Source: Glandiceps talaboti (Eukaryota; Hemichordata; Enteropneusta; Spengelidae). Taken from it: a stretch of DNA of 64,000 nucleotides. Position 1 is the stretch's first letter; the number at the start of each line of letters is the position of its first letter. A program made the position numbers and the translations under genes. Shown in pieces: positions 41,401 to 56,400 of the stretch. The stretch covers positions 23,557,675 to 23,621,674 of the forward strand of contig NC_135560.1 in the NCBI RefSeq assembly GCF_964340395.1, in the 5' to 3' direction. The notes beneath the pieces were generated by a model that made no database searches, was not told where the DNA came from, and worked only from the letters and a program-made list of their open reading frames with translations.

Positions 41401-44400
41401 CATAGTATGTAGATATTGGACCATAGTCAACCATGGTCTACAGACAGTTCACCATGGCCAATCATAGTATGTAGATATTGGACCATAGTCAACCATGGTC
41501 TACAGACAGTTCACCATGGCCAATTATAGTATGTAGATATTTGACCATAGTCAACCATGGTCTATAGACAGTTCACCATAGCCAATCATAGTATGTAGAT
41601 ATTTGACCATAGTCAACCATAGTCTACAGACAGTTCACCATGGCCAATCATAGTATGTAGATATTGGACCATAGTCAACCATGGCCTACAGACAGTTCAC
41701 CATGGCCAATCATAGTATGTAGATATTTGACCATAGTCAACCATGGTCTACAGACAGTTCACCATGGCCAATCATAGTATGTAGATATTTGACCATAGTC
41801 AACCATGGTCTACAGACAGTTCACCATGGCCAATCATAGTATGTAGATATTTGACCATAGTCAACAATGGTCTACAGACAGTTCACCATGGCCAATCATA
41901 GTATGTAGATATTTGACCATAGTCAACCATGGTCTACAGACAGTTCACTATGGCCAATCATAGTATGTAGATATTTGACCATAGTCAACCATGGTCTATA
42001 GACAGTTCACCATGGCCAATCATAGTATGGAGATATTGGACCATAGTCAACCAGGGTCTACAGACAGTTCACCATGGCCAATCATTGTATGTAGATATTG
42101 GACCATAGTCAACCATGGTCTACAGACAGTTCACCATGGCCAATCATAGTATGTAGATATTTGAACATAGTCAACCATGGTGTACAGAGAGTTCACCATG
42201 GCCAATCATAGTATGTAGTTATTTGAACATAGTCATCCATGGTCTACAGACATTTCACCATGGCCAATCACAGTATGTAGATATTGGACCATAGTCAACC
42301 ATGGTCTACAGACAGTTCACCATGGCCAATCATAGTATGTAGATATTTGACCATAGTCAACCATGGTGTACAGACAGTTCACCATGGCCAATCATAGTAT
42401 GTAGATATTTGACCATAGTCAACCATAGTCTACAGACAGTTCACCATGGCCAATCATAGTATGTAGATATTTGACCATAGTCAACCATAGTCTACAGACA
42501 GTTCACCATGGCCAATCATAGTATGTAGATATTTGACCATAGTCAACCATGGTCTATAGACAGTTCACCATGGCCAATCATAGTATGTAGATATTTGACC
42601 ATAGTCAACCAGGGTCTACAGACAGTTCACCATGGCCAATCATAGTATGTAGATATTTGACCATAGTCAACCATGGTCTATAGACAGTTCACCATGGCCA
42701 ATCATTGTATGTAGATATTTGAACATAGTCAACCATGGTCTACAGACAGTTCACCATGGCCAATCATAGTATGTAGATATTTGACCATAGTCAACCATGG
42801 TCTACAGACAGTTCACCATGGCCAATCATTGTATGTAGATATTTGACCATAGTCAACCATGGTCTACAGACAGTTCACCATGGCCAATCATAGTATGTAG
42901 ATATTGGACCATAGTCAACCATGGTCTACAGACAGTTCACCATGGCCAATCATTGTATGTAGATATTTGAACATAGTCATCCATGGTCTACAGACAGTTC
43001 ACCATGGCCAATCATAGTATGTAGATATTGGACCATAGTCAACCATGGTCTACAGACAGTTCACCATGGCCAATCATAGTATGTAGATATTGGACCATAG
43101 TCAACCATGGTCTACAGACAGTTCACCATGGCCAATTATAGTATGTAGATATTTGACCATAGTCAACCATGGTCTATAGACAGTTCACCATAGCCAATCA
43201 TAGTATGTAGATATTTGACCATAGTCAACCATAGTCTACAGACAGTTCACCATGGCCAATCATAGTATGTAGATATTGGACCATAGTCAACCATGGCCTA
43301 CAGACAGTTCACCATGGCCAATCATAGTATGTAGATATTTGACCATAGTCAACCATGGTCTACAGACAGTTCACCATGGCCAATCATAGTATGTAGATAT
43401 TTGACCATAGTCAACCATGGTCTACAGACGGTTCACCATGGCCAATCATAGTATGTAGATATTTGACCATAGTCAACAATGGTCTACAGACAGTTCACCA
43501 TGGCCAATCATAGTATGTAGATATTTGACCATAGTCAACCATGGTCTACAGACAGTTCACTATGGCCAATCATAGTATGTAGATATTTGACCATAGTCAA
43601 CCATGGTCTATAGACAGTTCACCATGGCCAATCATAGTATGGAGATATTTGACCATAGTCAACCATGGTCTACAGACGGTTCACCATGGCCAATCATAGT
43701 ATGTAGATATTTGACCATAGTCAACAATGGTCTACAGACAGTTCACCATGGCCAATCATAGTATGTAGATATTTGACCATAGTCAACCATGGTCTACAGA
43801 CAGTTCACTATGGCCAATCATAGTATGTAGATATTTGACCATAGTCAACCATGGTCTATAGACAGTTCACCATGGCCAATCATAGTATGGAGATATTGGA
43901 CCATAGTCAACCAGGGTCTACAGACAGTTCACCATGGCCAATCATTGTATGTAGATATTGGACCATAGTCAACCATGGTCTACAGACAGTTCACCATGGC
44001 CAATCATAGTATGTAGATATTTGAACATAGTCAACCATGGTGTACAGAGAGTTCACCATGGCCAATCATAGTATGTAGATATTTGAACATAGTCATCCAT
44101 GGTCTACAGACATTTCACCATGGCCAATCACAGTATGTAGATATTGGACCATAGTCAACCATGGTCTACAGACAGTTCACCATGGCCAATCATAGTATGT
44201 AGATATTTGACCATAGTCAACCATGGTGTACAGACAGTTCACCATGGCCAATCATAGTATGTAGATATTTGACCATAGTCAACCATAGTCTACAGACAGT
44301 TCACCATGGCCAATCATAGTATGTAGATATTTGACCATAGTCAACCATAGTCTACAGACAGTTCACCATGGCCAATCATAGTATGTAGATATTTGACCAT

Positions 44401-47400
44401 AGTCAACCATGGTCTATAGACAGTTCACCATGGCCAATCATAGTATGTAGATATTTGACCATAGTCAACCAGGGTCTACAGACAGTTCACCATGGCCAAT
44501 CATAGTATGTAGATATTTGACCATAGTCAACCATGGTCTATAGACAGTTCACCATGGCCAATCATTGTATGTAGATATTTGAACATAGTCAACCATGGTC
44601 TACAGACAGTTCACCATGGCCAATCATAGTATGTAGATATTTGACCATAGTCAACCATGGTCTACAGACAGTTCACCATGGCCAATCATTGTATGTAGAT
44701 ATTTGACCATAGTCAACCATGGTCTACAGACAGTTCACCATGGCCAATCATAGTATGTAGATATTGGACCATAGTCAACCATGGTCTACAGACAGTTCAC
44801 CATGGCCAATCATTGTATGTAGATATTTGAACATAGTCATCCATGGTCTACAGACAGTTCACCATGGCCAATCATAGTATGTAGATATTGGACCATAGTC
44901 AACCATGGTCTACAGACAGTTCACCATGGCCAATCATAGTATGTAGATATTGGACCATAGTCAACCATGGTCTACAGACAGTTCACCATGGCCAATTATA
45001 GTATGTAGATATTTGACCATAGTCAACCATGGTCTATAGACAGTTCACCATAGCCAATCATAGTATGTAGATATTTGACCATAGTCAACCATAGTCTACA
45101 GACAGTTCACCATGGCCAATCATAGTATGTAGATATTGGACCATAGTCAACCATGGCCTACAGACAGTTCACCATGGCCAATCATAGTATGTAGATATTG
45201 GACCATAGTCAACCATGGCCTACAGACAGTTCACCATGGCCAATCATAGTATGTAGATATTGGACCATAGTCAACCATGGTCTACAGACAGTTCACCATG
45301 GCCAATCATAGTATGTAGATATTTGACCATAGTCAACCATGGTCTACAGACGGTTCACCATGGCCAATCATAGTATGTAGATATTTGACCATAGTCAACA
45401 ATGGTCTACAGACAGTTCACCATGGCCAATCATAGTATGTAGATATTTGACCATAGTCAACCATGGTCTACAGACAGTTCACTATGGCCAATCATAGTAT
45501 GTAGATATTTGACCATAGTCAACCATGGTCTATAGACAGTTCACCATGGCCAATCATAGTATGGAGATATTGGACCATAGTCAACCAGGGTCTACAGACA
45601 GTTCACCATGGCCAATCATTGTATGTAGATATTGGACCATAGTCAACCATGGTCTACAGACAGTTCACCATGGCCAATCATAGTATGTAGATATTTGAAC
45701 ATAGTCAACCATGGTGTACAGAGAGTTCACCATGGCCAATCATAGTATGTAGATATTTGAACATAGTCATCCATGGTCTACAGACATTTCACCATGGCCA
45801 ATCACAGTATGTAGATATTGGACCATAGTCAACCATGGTCTACAGACAGTTCACCATGGCCAATCATAGTATGTAGATATTTGACGATAGTCAACCATGG
45901 TGTACAGACAGTTCACCATGGCCAATCATAGTATGTAGATATTTGACCATAGTCAACCATAGTCTACAGACAGTTCACCATGGCCAATCATAGTATGTAG
46001 ATATTTGACCATAGTCAACCATAGTCTACAGACAGTTCACCATGGCCAATCATAGTATGTAGATATTTGACCATAGTCAACCATGGTCTATAGACAGTTC
46101 ACCATGGCCAATCATAGTATGTAGATATTTGACCATAGTCAACCAGGGTCTACAGACAGTTCACCATGGCCAATCATAGTATGTAGATATTGGACCATAG
46201 TCAACCATGGTCTACAGACAGTTCACCATGGCCAATCATAGTATGTAGATATTGGACCATAGTCAACCATGGTCTACAGACAGTTCACCATGGCCAATTA
46301 TAGTATGTAGATATTTGACCATAGTCAACCATGGTCTATAGACAGTTCACCATAGCCAATCATAGTATGTAGATATTTGACCATAGTCAACCATAGTCTA
46401 CAGACAGTTCACCATGGCCAATCATAGTATGTAGATATTGGACCATAGTCAACCATGGCCTACAGACAGTTCACCATGGCCAATCATAGTATGTAGATAT
46501 TTGACCATAGTCAACCATGGTCTACAGACAGTTCACCATGGCCAATCATAGTATGTAGATATTTGACCATAGTCAACCATGGTCTACAGACAGTTCACCA
46601 TGGCCAATCATAGTATGTAGATATTTGACCATAGTCAACAATGGTCTACAGACAGTTCACCATGGCCAATCATAGTATGTAGATATTTGACCATAGTCAA
46701 CCATGGTCTACAGACAGTTCACTATGGCCAATCATAGTATGTAGATATTTGACCATAGTCAACCATGGTCTATAGACAGTTCACCATGGCCAATCATAGT
46801 ATGGAGATATTGGACCATAGTCAACCAGGGTCTACAGACAGTTCACCATGGCCAATCATTGTATGTAGATATTGGACCATAGTCAACCATGGTCTACAGA
46901 CAGTTCACCATGGCCAATCATAGTATGTAGATATTTGAACATAGTCAACCATGGTGTACAGAGAGTTCACCATGGCCAATCATAGTATGTAGTTATTTGA
47001 ACATAGTCATCCATGGTCTACAGACATTTCACCATGGCCAATCACAGTATGTAGATATTGGACCATAGTCAACCATGGTCTACAGACAGTTCACCATGGC
47101 CAATCATAGTATGTAGATATTTGACCATAGTCAACCATGGTGTACAGACAGTTCACCATGGCCAATCATAGTATGTAGATATTTGACCATAGTCAACCAT
47201 AGTCTACAGACAGTTCACCATGGCCAATCATAGTATGTAGATATTTGACCATAGTCAACCATAGTCTACAGACAGTTCACCATGGCCAATCATAGTATGT
47301 AGATATTTGACCATAGTCAACCATGGTCTATAGACAGTTCACCATGGCCAATCATAGTATGTAGATATTTGACCATAGTCAACCAGGGTCTACAGACAGT

Positions 47401-50400
47401 TCACCATGGCCAATCATAGTATGTAGATATTTGACCATAGTCAACCATGGTCTATAGACAGTTCACCATGGCCAATCATTGTATGTAGATATTTGAACAT
47501 AGTCAACCATGGTCTACAGACAGTTCACCATGGCCAATCATAGTATGTAGATATTTGACCATAGTCAACCATGGTCTACAGACAGTTCACCATGGCCAAT
47601 CATTGTATGTAGATATTTGACCATAGTCAACCATGGTCTACAGACAGTTCACCATGGCCAATCATAGTATGTAGATATTGGACCATAGTCAACCATGGTC
47701 TACAGACAGTTCACCATGGCCAATCATTGTATGTAGATATTTGAACATAGTCATCCATGGTCTACAGACAGTTCACCATGGCCAATCATAGTATGTAGAT
47801 ATTGGACCATAGTCAACCATGGTCTACAGACAGTTCACCATGGCCAATCATAGTATGTAGATATTGGACCATAGTCAACCATGGTCTACAGACAGTTCAC
47901 CATGGCCAATTATAGTATGTAGATATTTGACCATAGTCAACCATGGTCTATAGACAGTTCACCATAGCCAATCATAGTATGTAGATATTTGACCATAGTC
48001 AACCATAGTCTACAGACAGTTCACCATGGCCAATCATAGTATGTAGATATTGGACCATAGTCAACCATGGCCTACAGACAGTTCACCATGGCCAATCATA
48101 GTATGTAGATATTTGACCATAGTCAACCATGGTCTACAGACAGTTCACCATGGCCAATCATAGTATGTAGATATTTGACCATAGTCAACCATGGTCTACA
48201 GACGGTTCACCATGGCCAATCATAGTATGTAGATATTTGACCATAGTCAACAATGGTCTACAGACAGTTCACCATGGCCAATCATAGTATGTAGATATTT
48301 GACCATAGTCAACCATGGTCTACAGACAGTTCACTATGGCCAATCATAGTATGTAGATATTTGACCATAGTCAACCATGGTCTATAGACAGTTCACCATG
48401 GCCAATCATAGTATGGAGATATTTGACCATAGTCAACCATGGTCTACAGACGGTTCACCATGGCCAATCATAGTATGTAGATATTTGACCATAGTCAACA
48501 ATGGTCTACAGACAGTTCACCATGGCCAATCATAGTATGTAGATATTTGACCATAGTCAACCATGGTCTACAGACAGTTCACTATGGCCAATCATAGTAT
48601 GTAGATATTTGACCATAGTCAACCATGGTCTATAGACAGTTCACCATGGCCAATCATAGTATGGAGATATTGGACCATAGTCAACCAGGGTCTACAGACA
48701 GTTCACCATGGCCAATCATTGTATGTAGATATTGGACCATAGTCAACCATGGTCTACAGACAGTTCACCATGGCCAATCATAGTATGTAGATATTTGAAC
48801 ATAGTCAACCATGGTGTACAGAGAGTTCACCATGGCCAATCATAGTATGTAGATATTTGAACATAGTCATCCATGGTCTACAGACATTTCACCATGGCCA
48901 ATCACAGTATGTAGATATTGGACCATAGTCAACCATGGTCTACAGACAGTTCACCATGGCCAATCATAGTATGTAGATATTTGACCATAGTCAACCATGG
49001 TGTACAGACAGTTCACCATGGCCAATCATAGTATGTAGATATTTGACCATAGTCAACCATAGTCTACAGACAGTTCACCATGGCCAATCATAGTATGTAG
49101 ATATTTGACCATAGTCAACCATAGTCTACAGACAGTTCACCATGGCCAATCATAGTATGTAGATATTTGACCATAGTCAACCATGGTCTATAGACAGTTC
49201 ACCATGGCCAATCATAGTATGTAGATATTTGACCATAGTCAACCAGGGTCTACAGACAGTTCACCATGGCCAATCATAGTATGTAGATATTTGACCATAG
49301 TCAACCATGGTCTATAGACAGTTCACCATGGCCAATCATTGTATGTAGATATTTGAACATAGTCAACCATGGTCTACAGACAGTTCACCATGGCCAATCA
49401 TAGTATGTAGATATTTGACCATAGTCAACCATGGTCTACAGACAGTTCACCATGGCCAATCATTGTATGTAGATATTTGACCATAGTCAACCATGGTCTA
49501 CAGACAGTTCACCATGGCCAATCATAGTATGTAGATATTGGACCATAGTCAACCATGGTCTACAGACAGTTCACCATGGCCAATCATTGTATGTAGATAT
49601 TTGAACATAGTCATCCATGGTCTACAGACAGTTCACCATGGCCAATCATAGTATGTAGATATTGGACCATAGTCAACCATGGTCTACAGACAGTTCACCA
49701 TGGCCAATCATAGTATGTAGATATTGGACCATAGTCAACCATGGTCTACAGACAGTTCACCATGGCCAATTATAGTATGTAGATATTTGACCATAGTCAA
49801 CCATGGTCTATAGACAGTTCACCATAGCCAATCATAGTATGTAGATATTTGACCATAGTCAACCATAGTCTACAGACAGTTCACCATGGCCAATCATAGT
49901 ATGTAGATATTGGACCATAGTCAACCATGGCCTACAGACAGTTCACCATGGCCAATCATAGTATGTAGATATTTGACCATAGTCAACCATGGTCTACAGA
50001 CAGTTCACCATGGCCAATCATAGTATGTAGATATTTGACCATAGTCAACCATGGTCTACAGACGGTTCACCATGGCCAATCATAGTATGTAGATATTTGA
50101 CCATAGTCAACAATGGTCTACAGACAGTTCACCATGGCCAATCATAGTATGTAGATATTTGACCATAGTCAACCATGGTCTACAGACAGTTCACTATGGC
50201 CAATCATAGTATGTAGATATTTGACCATAGTCAACCATGGTCTATAGACAGTTCACCATGGCCAATCATAGTATGGAGATATTGGACCATAGTCAACCAG
50301 GGTCTACAGACAGTTCACCATGGCCAATCATTGTATGTAGATATTGGACCATAGTCAACCATGGTCTACAGACAGTTCACCATGGCCAATCATAGTATGT

Positions 50401-53400
50401 AGATATTTGAACATAGTCAACCATGGTGTACAGACAGTTCACCATGGCCAATCATTGTATGTAGATATTGGACCATAGTCAACCATGGTCTACAGACAGT
50501 TCACTATGGCCAATCATTGTATGTAGATATTGGACCATAGTCAACCATGATCTACAGACAGTTCACCATGGCCAATCATAGTATGTAGATATTGGAACAT
50601 AGTCAACCATGGTCTACAGACAGTTCACCATGACCAATCACAGTATGTAGATATTTGGCCATAGTCAACCAGGGTCTACAGACAGTTCACCATGGCCAAT
50701 TATAGTATGTAGATATTTGACCATAGTCAACCAGGGTCTACAGACAGTTCACCATGGCCAATCATTGTATGTAGATATTTGACCATAGTCAACCATGGTC
50801 TACAGACAGTTCACCATGGCCAATCATTGTATGTAGATATTTGACCATAGTCAACCATAGTCTACAGACAGTTCACCATGGCCAATCATAGTATGTAGAT
50901 ATTGGACCATAGTCAACCATGGTCTATAGACAGTTCACCATGGCCAATTATAGTATGTAGATATTTGACCATAATCAACCATGGTCTACAGACAGTTCAC
51001 CATGGCCAATCATTGTATGTAGATATTTGACCATAGTCAACCATGGTCTACAGACAGTTCACCATAGCCAATCATAGTATGTAGATATTTGACCATAATC
51101 AACCATGGTCTACAGACAGTTCACCATGGCCAATCATAGTATGTAGATATTTGACCATAGTCAACCATGGTCTACAGACAGTTCACCATGGCCAATCATT
51201 GTATGTAGATATTTGACCATAGTCAACCATGGTCTACATACAGTTCACAATGGCCAATTATAGTATGTAGATATTTGACCATAGTCAACCATGGTCTACA
51301 GACAGTTCACCATGGCCAATCATAGTATGTAGATATTTGACCATAGTCAACCATGGTCTATAGACAGTTCACCATGGCCAATCATAGTATGGAGATATTG
51401 GACCATAGTCAACCAGGGTCTACAGACAGTTCACCATGGCCAATCATTGATTGTAGATATTGGACCATAGTCAACCATGGTCTACAGACAGTTCACCATG
51501 GCCAATCATAGTATGTAGATATTTGAACATAGTCAACCATGGTGTACAGACAGTTCACCATGGCCAATCATTGTATGTAGATATTGGACCATAGTCAACC
51601 ATGGTCTACAGACAGTTCACTATGGCCAATCATTGTATGTAGATATTGGACCATAGTCAACCATGATCTACAGACAGTTCACCATGGCCAATCATAGTAT
51701 GTAGATATTGGAACATAGTCAACCATGGTCTACAGACAGTTCACCATGACCAATCACAGTATGTAGATATTTGGCCATAGTCAACCAGGGTCTACAGACA
51801 GTTCACCATGGCCAATTATAGTATGTAGATATTTGACCATAATCAACCATGGTCTACAGACAGTTCACCATGGCCAATCATTGTATGTAGATATTTGACC
51901 ATAGTCAACCATGGTCTACAGACAGTTCACCATAGCCAATCATAGTATGTAGATATTTGACCATAATCAACCATGGTCTACAGACAGTTCACCATGGCCA
52001 ATCATAGTATGTAGATATTTGACCATAGTCAACCATGGTCTACAGACAGTTCACCATGGCCAATCATTGTATGTAGATATTTGACCATAGTCAACCATGG
52101 TCTACATACAGTTCACCATGGCCAATTATAGTATGTAGATATTTGACCATAGTCAACCATGGTCTACAGACAGTTCACCATGGCCAATCATAGTATGTAG
52201 ATATTTGACCATAGTCAACCATGGTCTATAGACAGTTCACCATGGCCAATCATAGTATGGAGATATTGGACCATAGTCAACCAGGGTCTACAGACAGTTC
52301 ACCATGGCCAATCATTGTATGTAGATATTGGACCATAGTCAACCATGGTCTACAGACAGTTCACCATGGCCAATCATTGTATGTAGATATTGGACCATAG
52401 TCAACCATGGTCTACAGACAGTTCACCATGGCCAATCATAGTATGTAGATATTTGAACATAGTCAACCATGGTGTACAGACAGTTCACCATGGCCAATCA
52501 TTGTATGTAGATATTGGACCATAGTCAACCATGGTCTACAGACAGTTCACTATGGCCAATCATTGTATGTAGATATTGGACCATAGTCAACCATGATCTA
52601 CAGACAGTTCACCATGGCCAATCATAGTATGTAGATATTGGAACATAGTCAACCATGGTCTACAGACAGTTCACCATGACCAATCACAGTATGTAGATAT
52701 TTGGCCATAGTCAACCAGGGTCTACAGACAGTTCACCATGGCCAATTATAGTATGTAGATATTTGACCATAGTCAACCAGGGTCTACAGACAGTTCACCA
52801 TGGCCAATCATTGTATGTAGATATTTGACCATAGTCAACCATGGTCTACAGACAGTTCACCATGGCCAATCATTGTATGTAGATATTTGACCATAGTCAA
52901 CCATAGTCTACAGACAGTTCACCATGGCCAATCATAGTATGTAGATATTGGACCATAGTCAACCATGGTCTATAGACAGTTCACCATGGCCAATTATAGT
53001 ATGTAGATATTTGACCATAATCAACCATGGTCTACAGACAGTTCACCATGGCCAATCATTGTATGTAGATATTTGACCATAGTCAACCATGGTCTACAGA
53101 CAGTTCACCATAGCCAATCATAGTATGTAGATATTTGACCATAATCAACCATGGTCTACAGACAGTTCACCATGGCCAATCATAGTATGTAGATATTTGA
53201 CCATAGTCAACCATGGTCTACAGACAGTTCACCATGGCCAATCATTGTATGTAGATATTTGACCATAGTCAACCATGGTCTACATACAGTTCACCATGGC
53301 CAATTATAGTATGTAGATATTTGACCATAGTCAACCATGGTCTACAGACAGTTCACCATGGCCAATCATAGTATGTAGATATTTGACCATAGTCAACCAT

Positions 53401-56400
53401 GGTCTACATACAGTTCACCATGGCCAATCATAGTATGTAGATATTTGACCATAATCAACCATGGTCTACAGACAGTTCACCATGGCCAATTATAGTATGT
53501 AGATATTGGACCATAGTCAACCATGGTGTACAGACAGTTCACCATGGCCAATTATAGTATGTAGATGTTCGATGAACTTTGTCCATAGCCTTTAAAATTG
53601 TTTGTCAAAAATTGATACTATTATTAAGAAAGTAACCTAAGGGAGCACTTACAGTTTACATCTGGTTTTGAATGCTATGTTTAGATGGGCCATTTTTCTG
53701 CTACACTCGTCATGAACCAGTTGGAGTGTGTGGCATGATAATTCCTTGGAATTTTCCACTTGTTATGTTTATTTGGAAGTTGGCACCAGCCATGGCTTGT
53801 GGATGTACATGTGTGATTAAACCAGCAGAACAAACCCCACTAACAGCACTTTATTTGGGTAAACTCATCAAAGAGGTAGGAATATAAACTCTTCATGTTG
53901 TGAAAAACTAAAAATGTTGATCCCATGACGTTGCTGAAAATGGTTACATTTACATTCATACACATGGACATTGATAAAGTAGCCTTCACTGGATCTACAA
54001 TGGTAAGAACATAATGTATAATGTCTTTCACATTGTTACTTGGATTATAAACCAGAATACTTTCAATACTTCAAATACCATTTAGCTTCAGATTCAGTTT
54101 CACATTTGTATTTAGATTATTCCTGTGTTCTTTCATTTAGGCTGGTTTTCCACCAGGTGTAGTAAACATCATACCTGGTTATGGTCCTACAGCTGGTGCA
54201 GCCATCTCTGAACACATGGACATCGATAAAGTAGCTTTCACTGGATCTACAGTGGTAAGAACATTTCTGTATAAATATATTGAATGACCAGATAACTGGT
54301 ATTTGATCGACAGAGAGAGAGAAGTCTCTTAGTAGAGTTGGATGGATGCTTTGAAGACATCAACAGATCCAGCTTAATGGTTAACAGAGCAATGGGATTG
54401 TACTTCAAGACAAGATGATTTGACATTAATCAAGAATGATTTTCTTCTCAGCCACAACATCTTACACTGAGAAATGGAAGGACCAACAAAATAAATCTTT
54501 GGGCCAATAATATATTTGAGACTTCAGAAAAGCAATAATTAAGAAACTCAACCATTGAAATGACTAAGACTTCACAATTTGTGACACTTAAGAAACTTAA
54601 CCATTGAAATGACTAAGACTTCACAATTTGTGACACTTAAGAAACTCAACCATTGAAATGACTAAGACTTCACAATTTGTGACACTTAAGAAACTCAACC
54701 ATTGAAATGACTAAGACTTCACAATTTGTGACACTTAAGAAACTCAACCATTGAAATGACTAAGACTTCACAATTTGTGACACTTAAGAAACTCAACCAT
54801 TGAAATGACTAAGACTTCACAATTTGTGACACTTAAGAAACTCAACCATTGAAATGACTAAGACTTCACAATTTGTGACACTTAAGAAACTCAACCATTG
54901 AAATGACTAAGACTTCACAATTTGTGACACTTAAGAAACTCAACCATTGAAATGACTAAGACTTCACAATTTGTGACACTTAAGAAACTCAACCATTGAA
55001 ATGACTAAGACTTCACAATTTGTGACACTTAAGAAACTCAACCATTGAAATGACTAAGACTTCACAATTTGTGACACTTAAGAAACTCAACCATTGAAAT
55101 GACTAAGACTTCACAATTTGTGACACTTAAGAAACTCAACCATTGAAATGACTAAGACTTCACAATTTGTGACACTTAAGAAACTCAACCATTGAAATGA
55201 CTAAGACTTCACAATTTGTGACACTTAAGAAACTCAACCATTGAAATGACTAAGACTTCACAATTTGTGACACTTAAGAAACTCAACCATTGAAATGACT
55301 AAGACTTCACAATTTGTGACACTTAAGAAACTCAACCATTGAAATGACTAAGACTTCACAATTTGTGACACTTAAGAAACTCAACCATTGAAATGACTAA
55401 GACTTCACAATTTGTGACACTTAAGAAACTCAACCATTGAAATGACTAAGACTTCACAATTTGTGACACTTAAGAAACTCAACCATTGAAATGACTAAGA
55501 CTTCACAATTTGTGACACTTAAGAAACTCAACCATTGAAATGACTAAGACTTCACAATTTGTGACACTTAAGAAACTCAACCATTGAAATGACTAAGACT
55601 TCACAATTTGTGACACTTAAGAAACTCAACCATTGAAATGACTAAGACTTCACAATTTGTGACACTTAAGAAACTCAACCATTGAAATGACTAAGACTTC
55701 ACAATTTGTGACACTTAAGAAACTCAACCATTGAAATGACTAAGACTTCACAATTTGTGACACTTAAGAAACTCAACCATTGAAATGACTAAGACTTCAC
55801 AATTTGTGACACTTAAGAAACTCAACCATTGAAATGACTAAGACTTCACAATTTGTGACACTTAAGAAACTCAACCATTGAAATGACTAAGACTTCACAA
55901 TTTGTGACACTTAAGAAACTCAACCATTGAAATGACTAAGACTTCACAATTTGTGACACTTAAGAAACTCAACCATTGAAATGACTAAGACTTCACAATT
56001 TGTGACACTTAAGAAACTCAACCATTGAAATGACTAAGACTTCACAATTTGTGACACTTAAGAAACTCAACCATTGAAATGACTAAGACTTCACAATTTG
56101 TGACACTTAAGAAACTCAACCATTGAAATGACTAAGACTTCACAATTTGTGACACTTAAGAAACTCAACCATTGAAATGACTAAGACTTCACAATTTGTG
56201 ACACTTAAGAAACTTAACCATTGAAATGACTAAGACTTCACAATTACTAAGACTTCACAATTTGACTTCTAATGAGTTTACAAGCATTCTCACCTGCTGG
56301 ATAAATTTGATAATGATACAACCATAGTATTTTAATGATCAATTATCAGAATTTATGACATAATTGTGACTAAATCTGAAACCATAGTTACCCGAAATGT

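Noticed and set aside
36213-53568. CRISPR-like regular repeats
   Set aside because: The whole 62-bp unit repeats without unique spacers, in an animal intron. It is a satellite.
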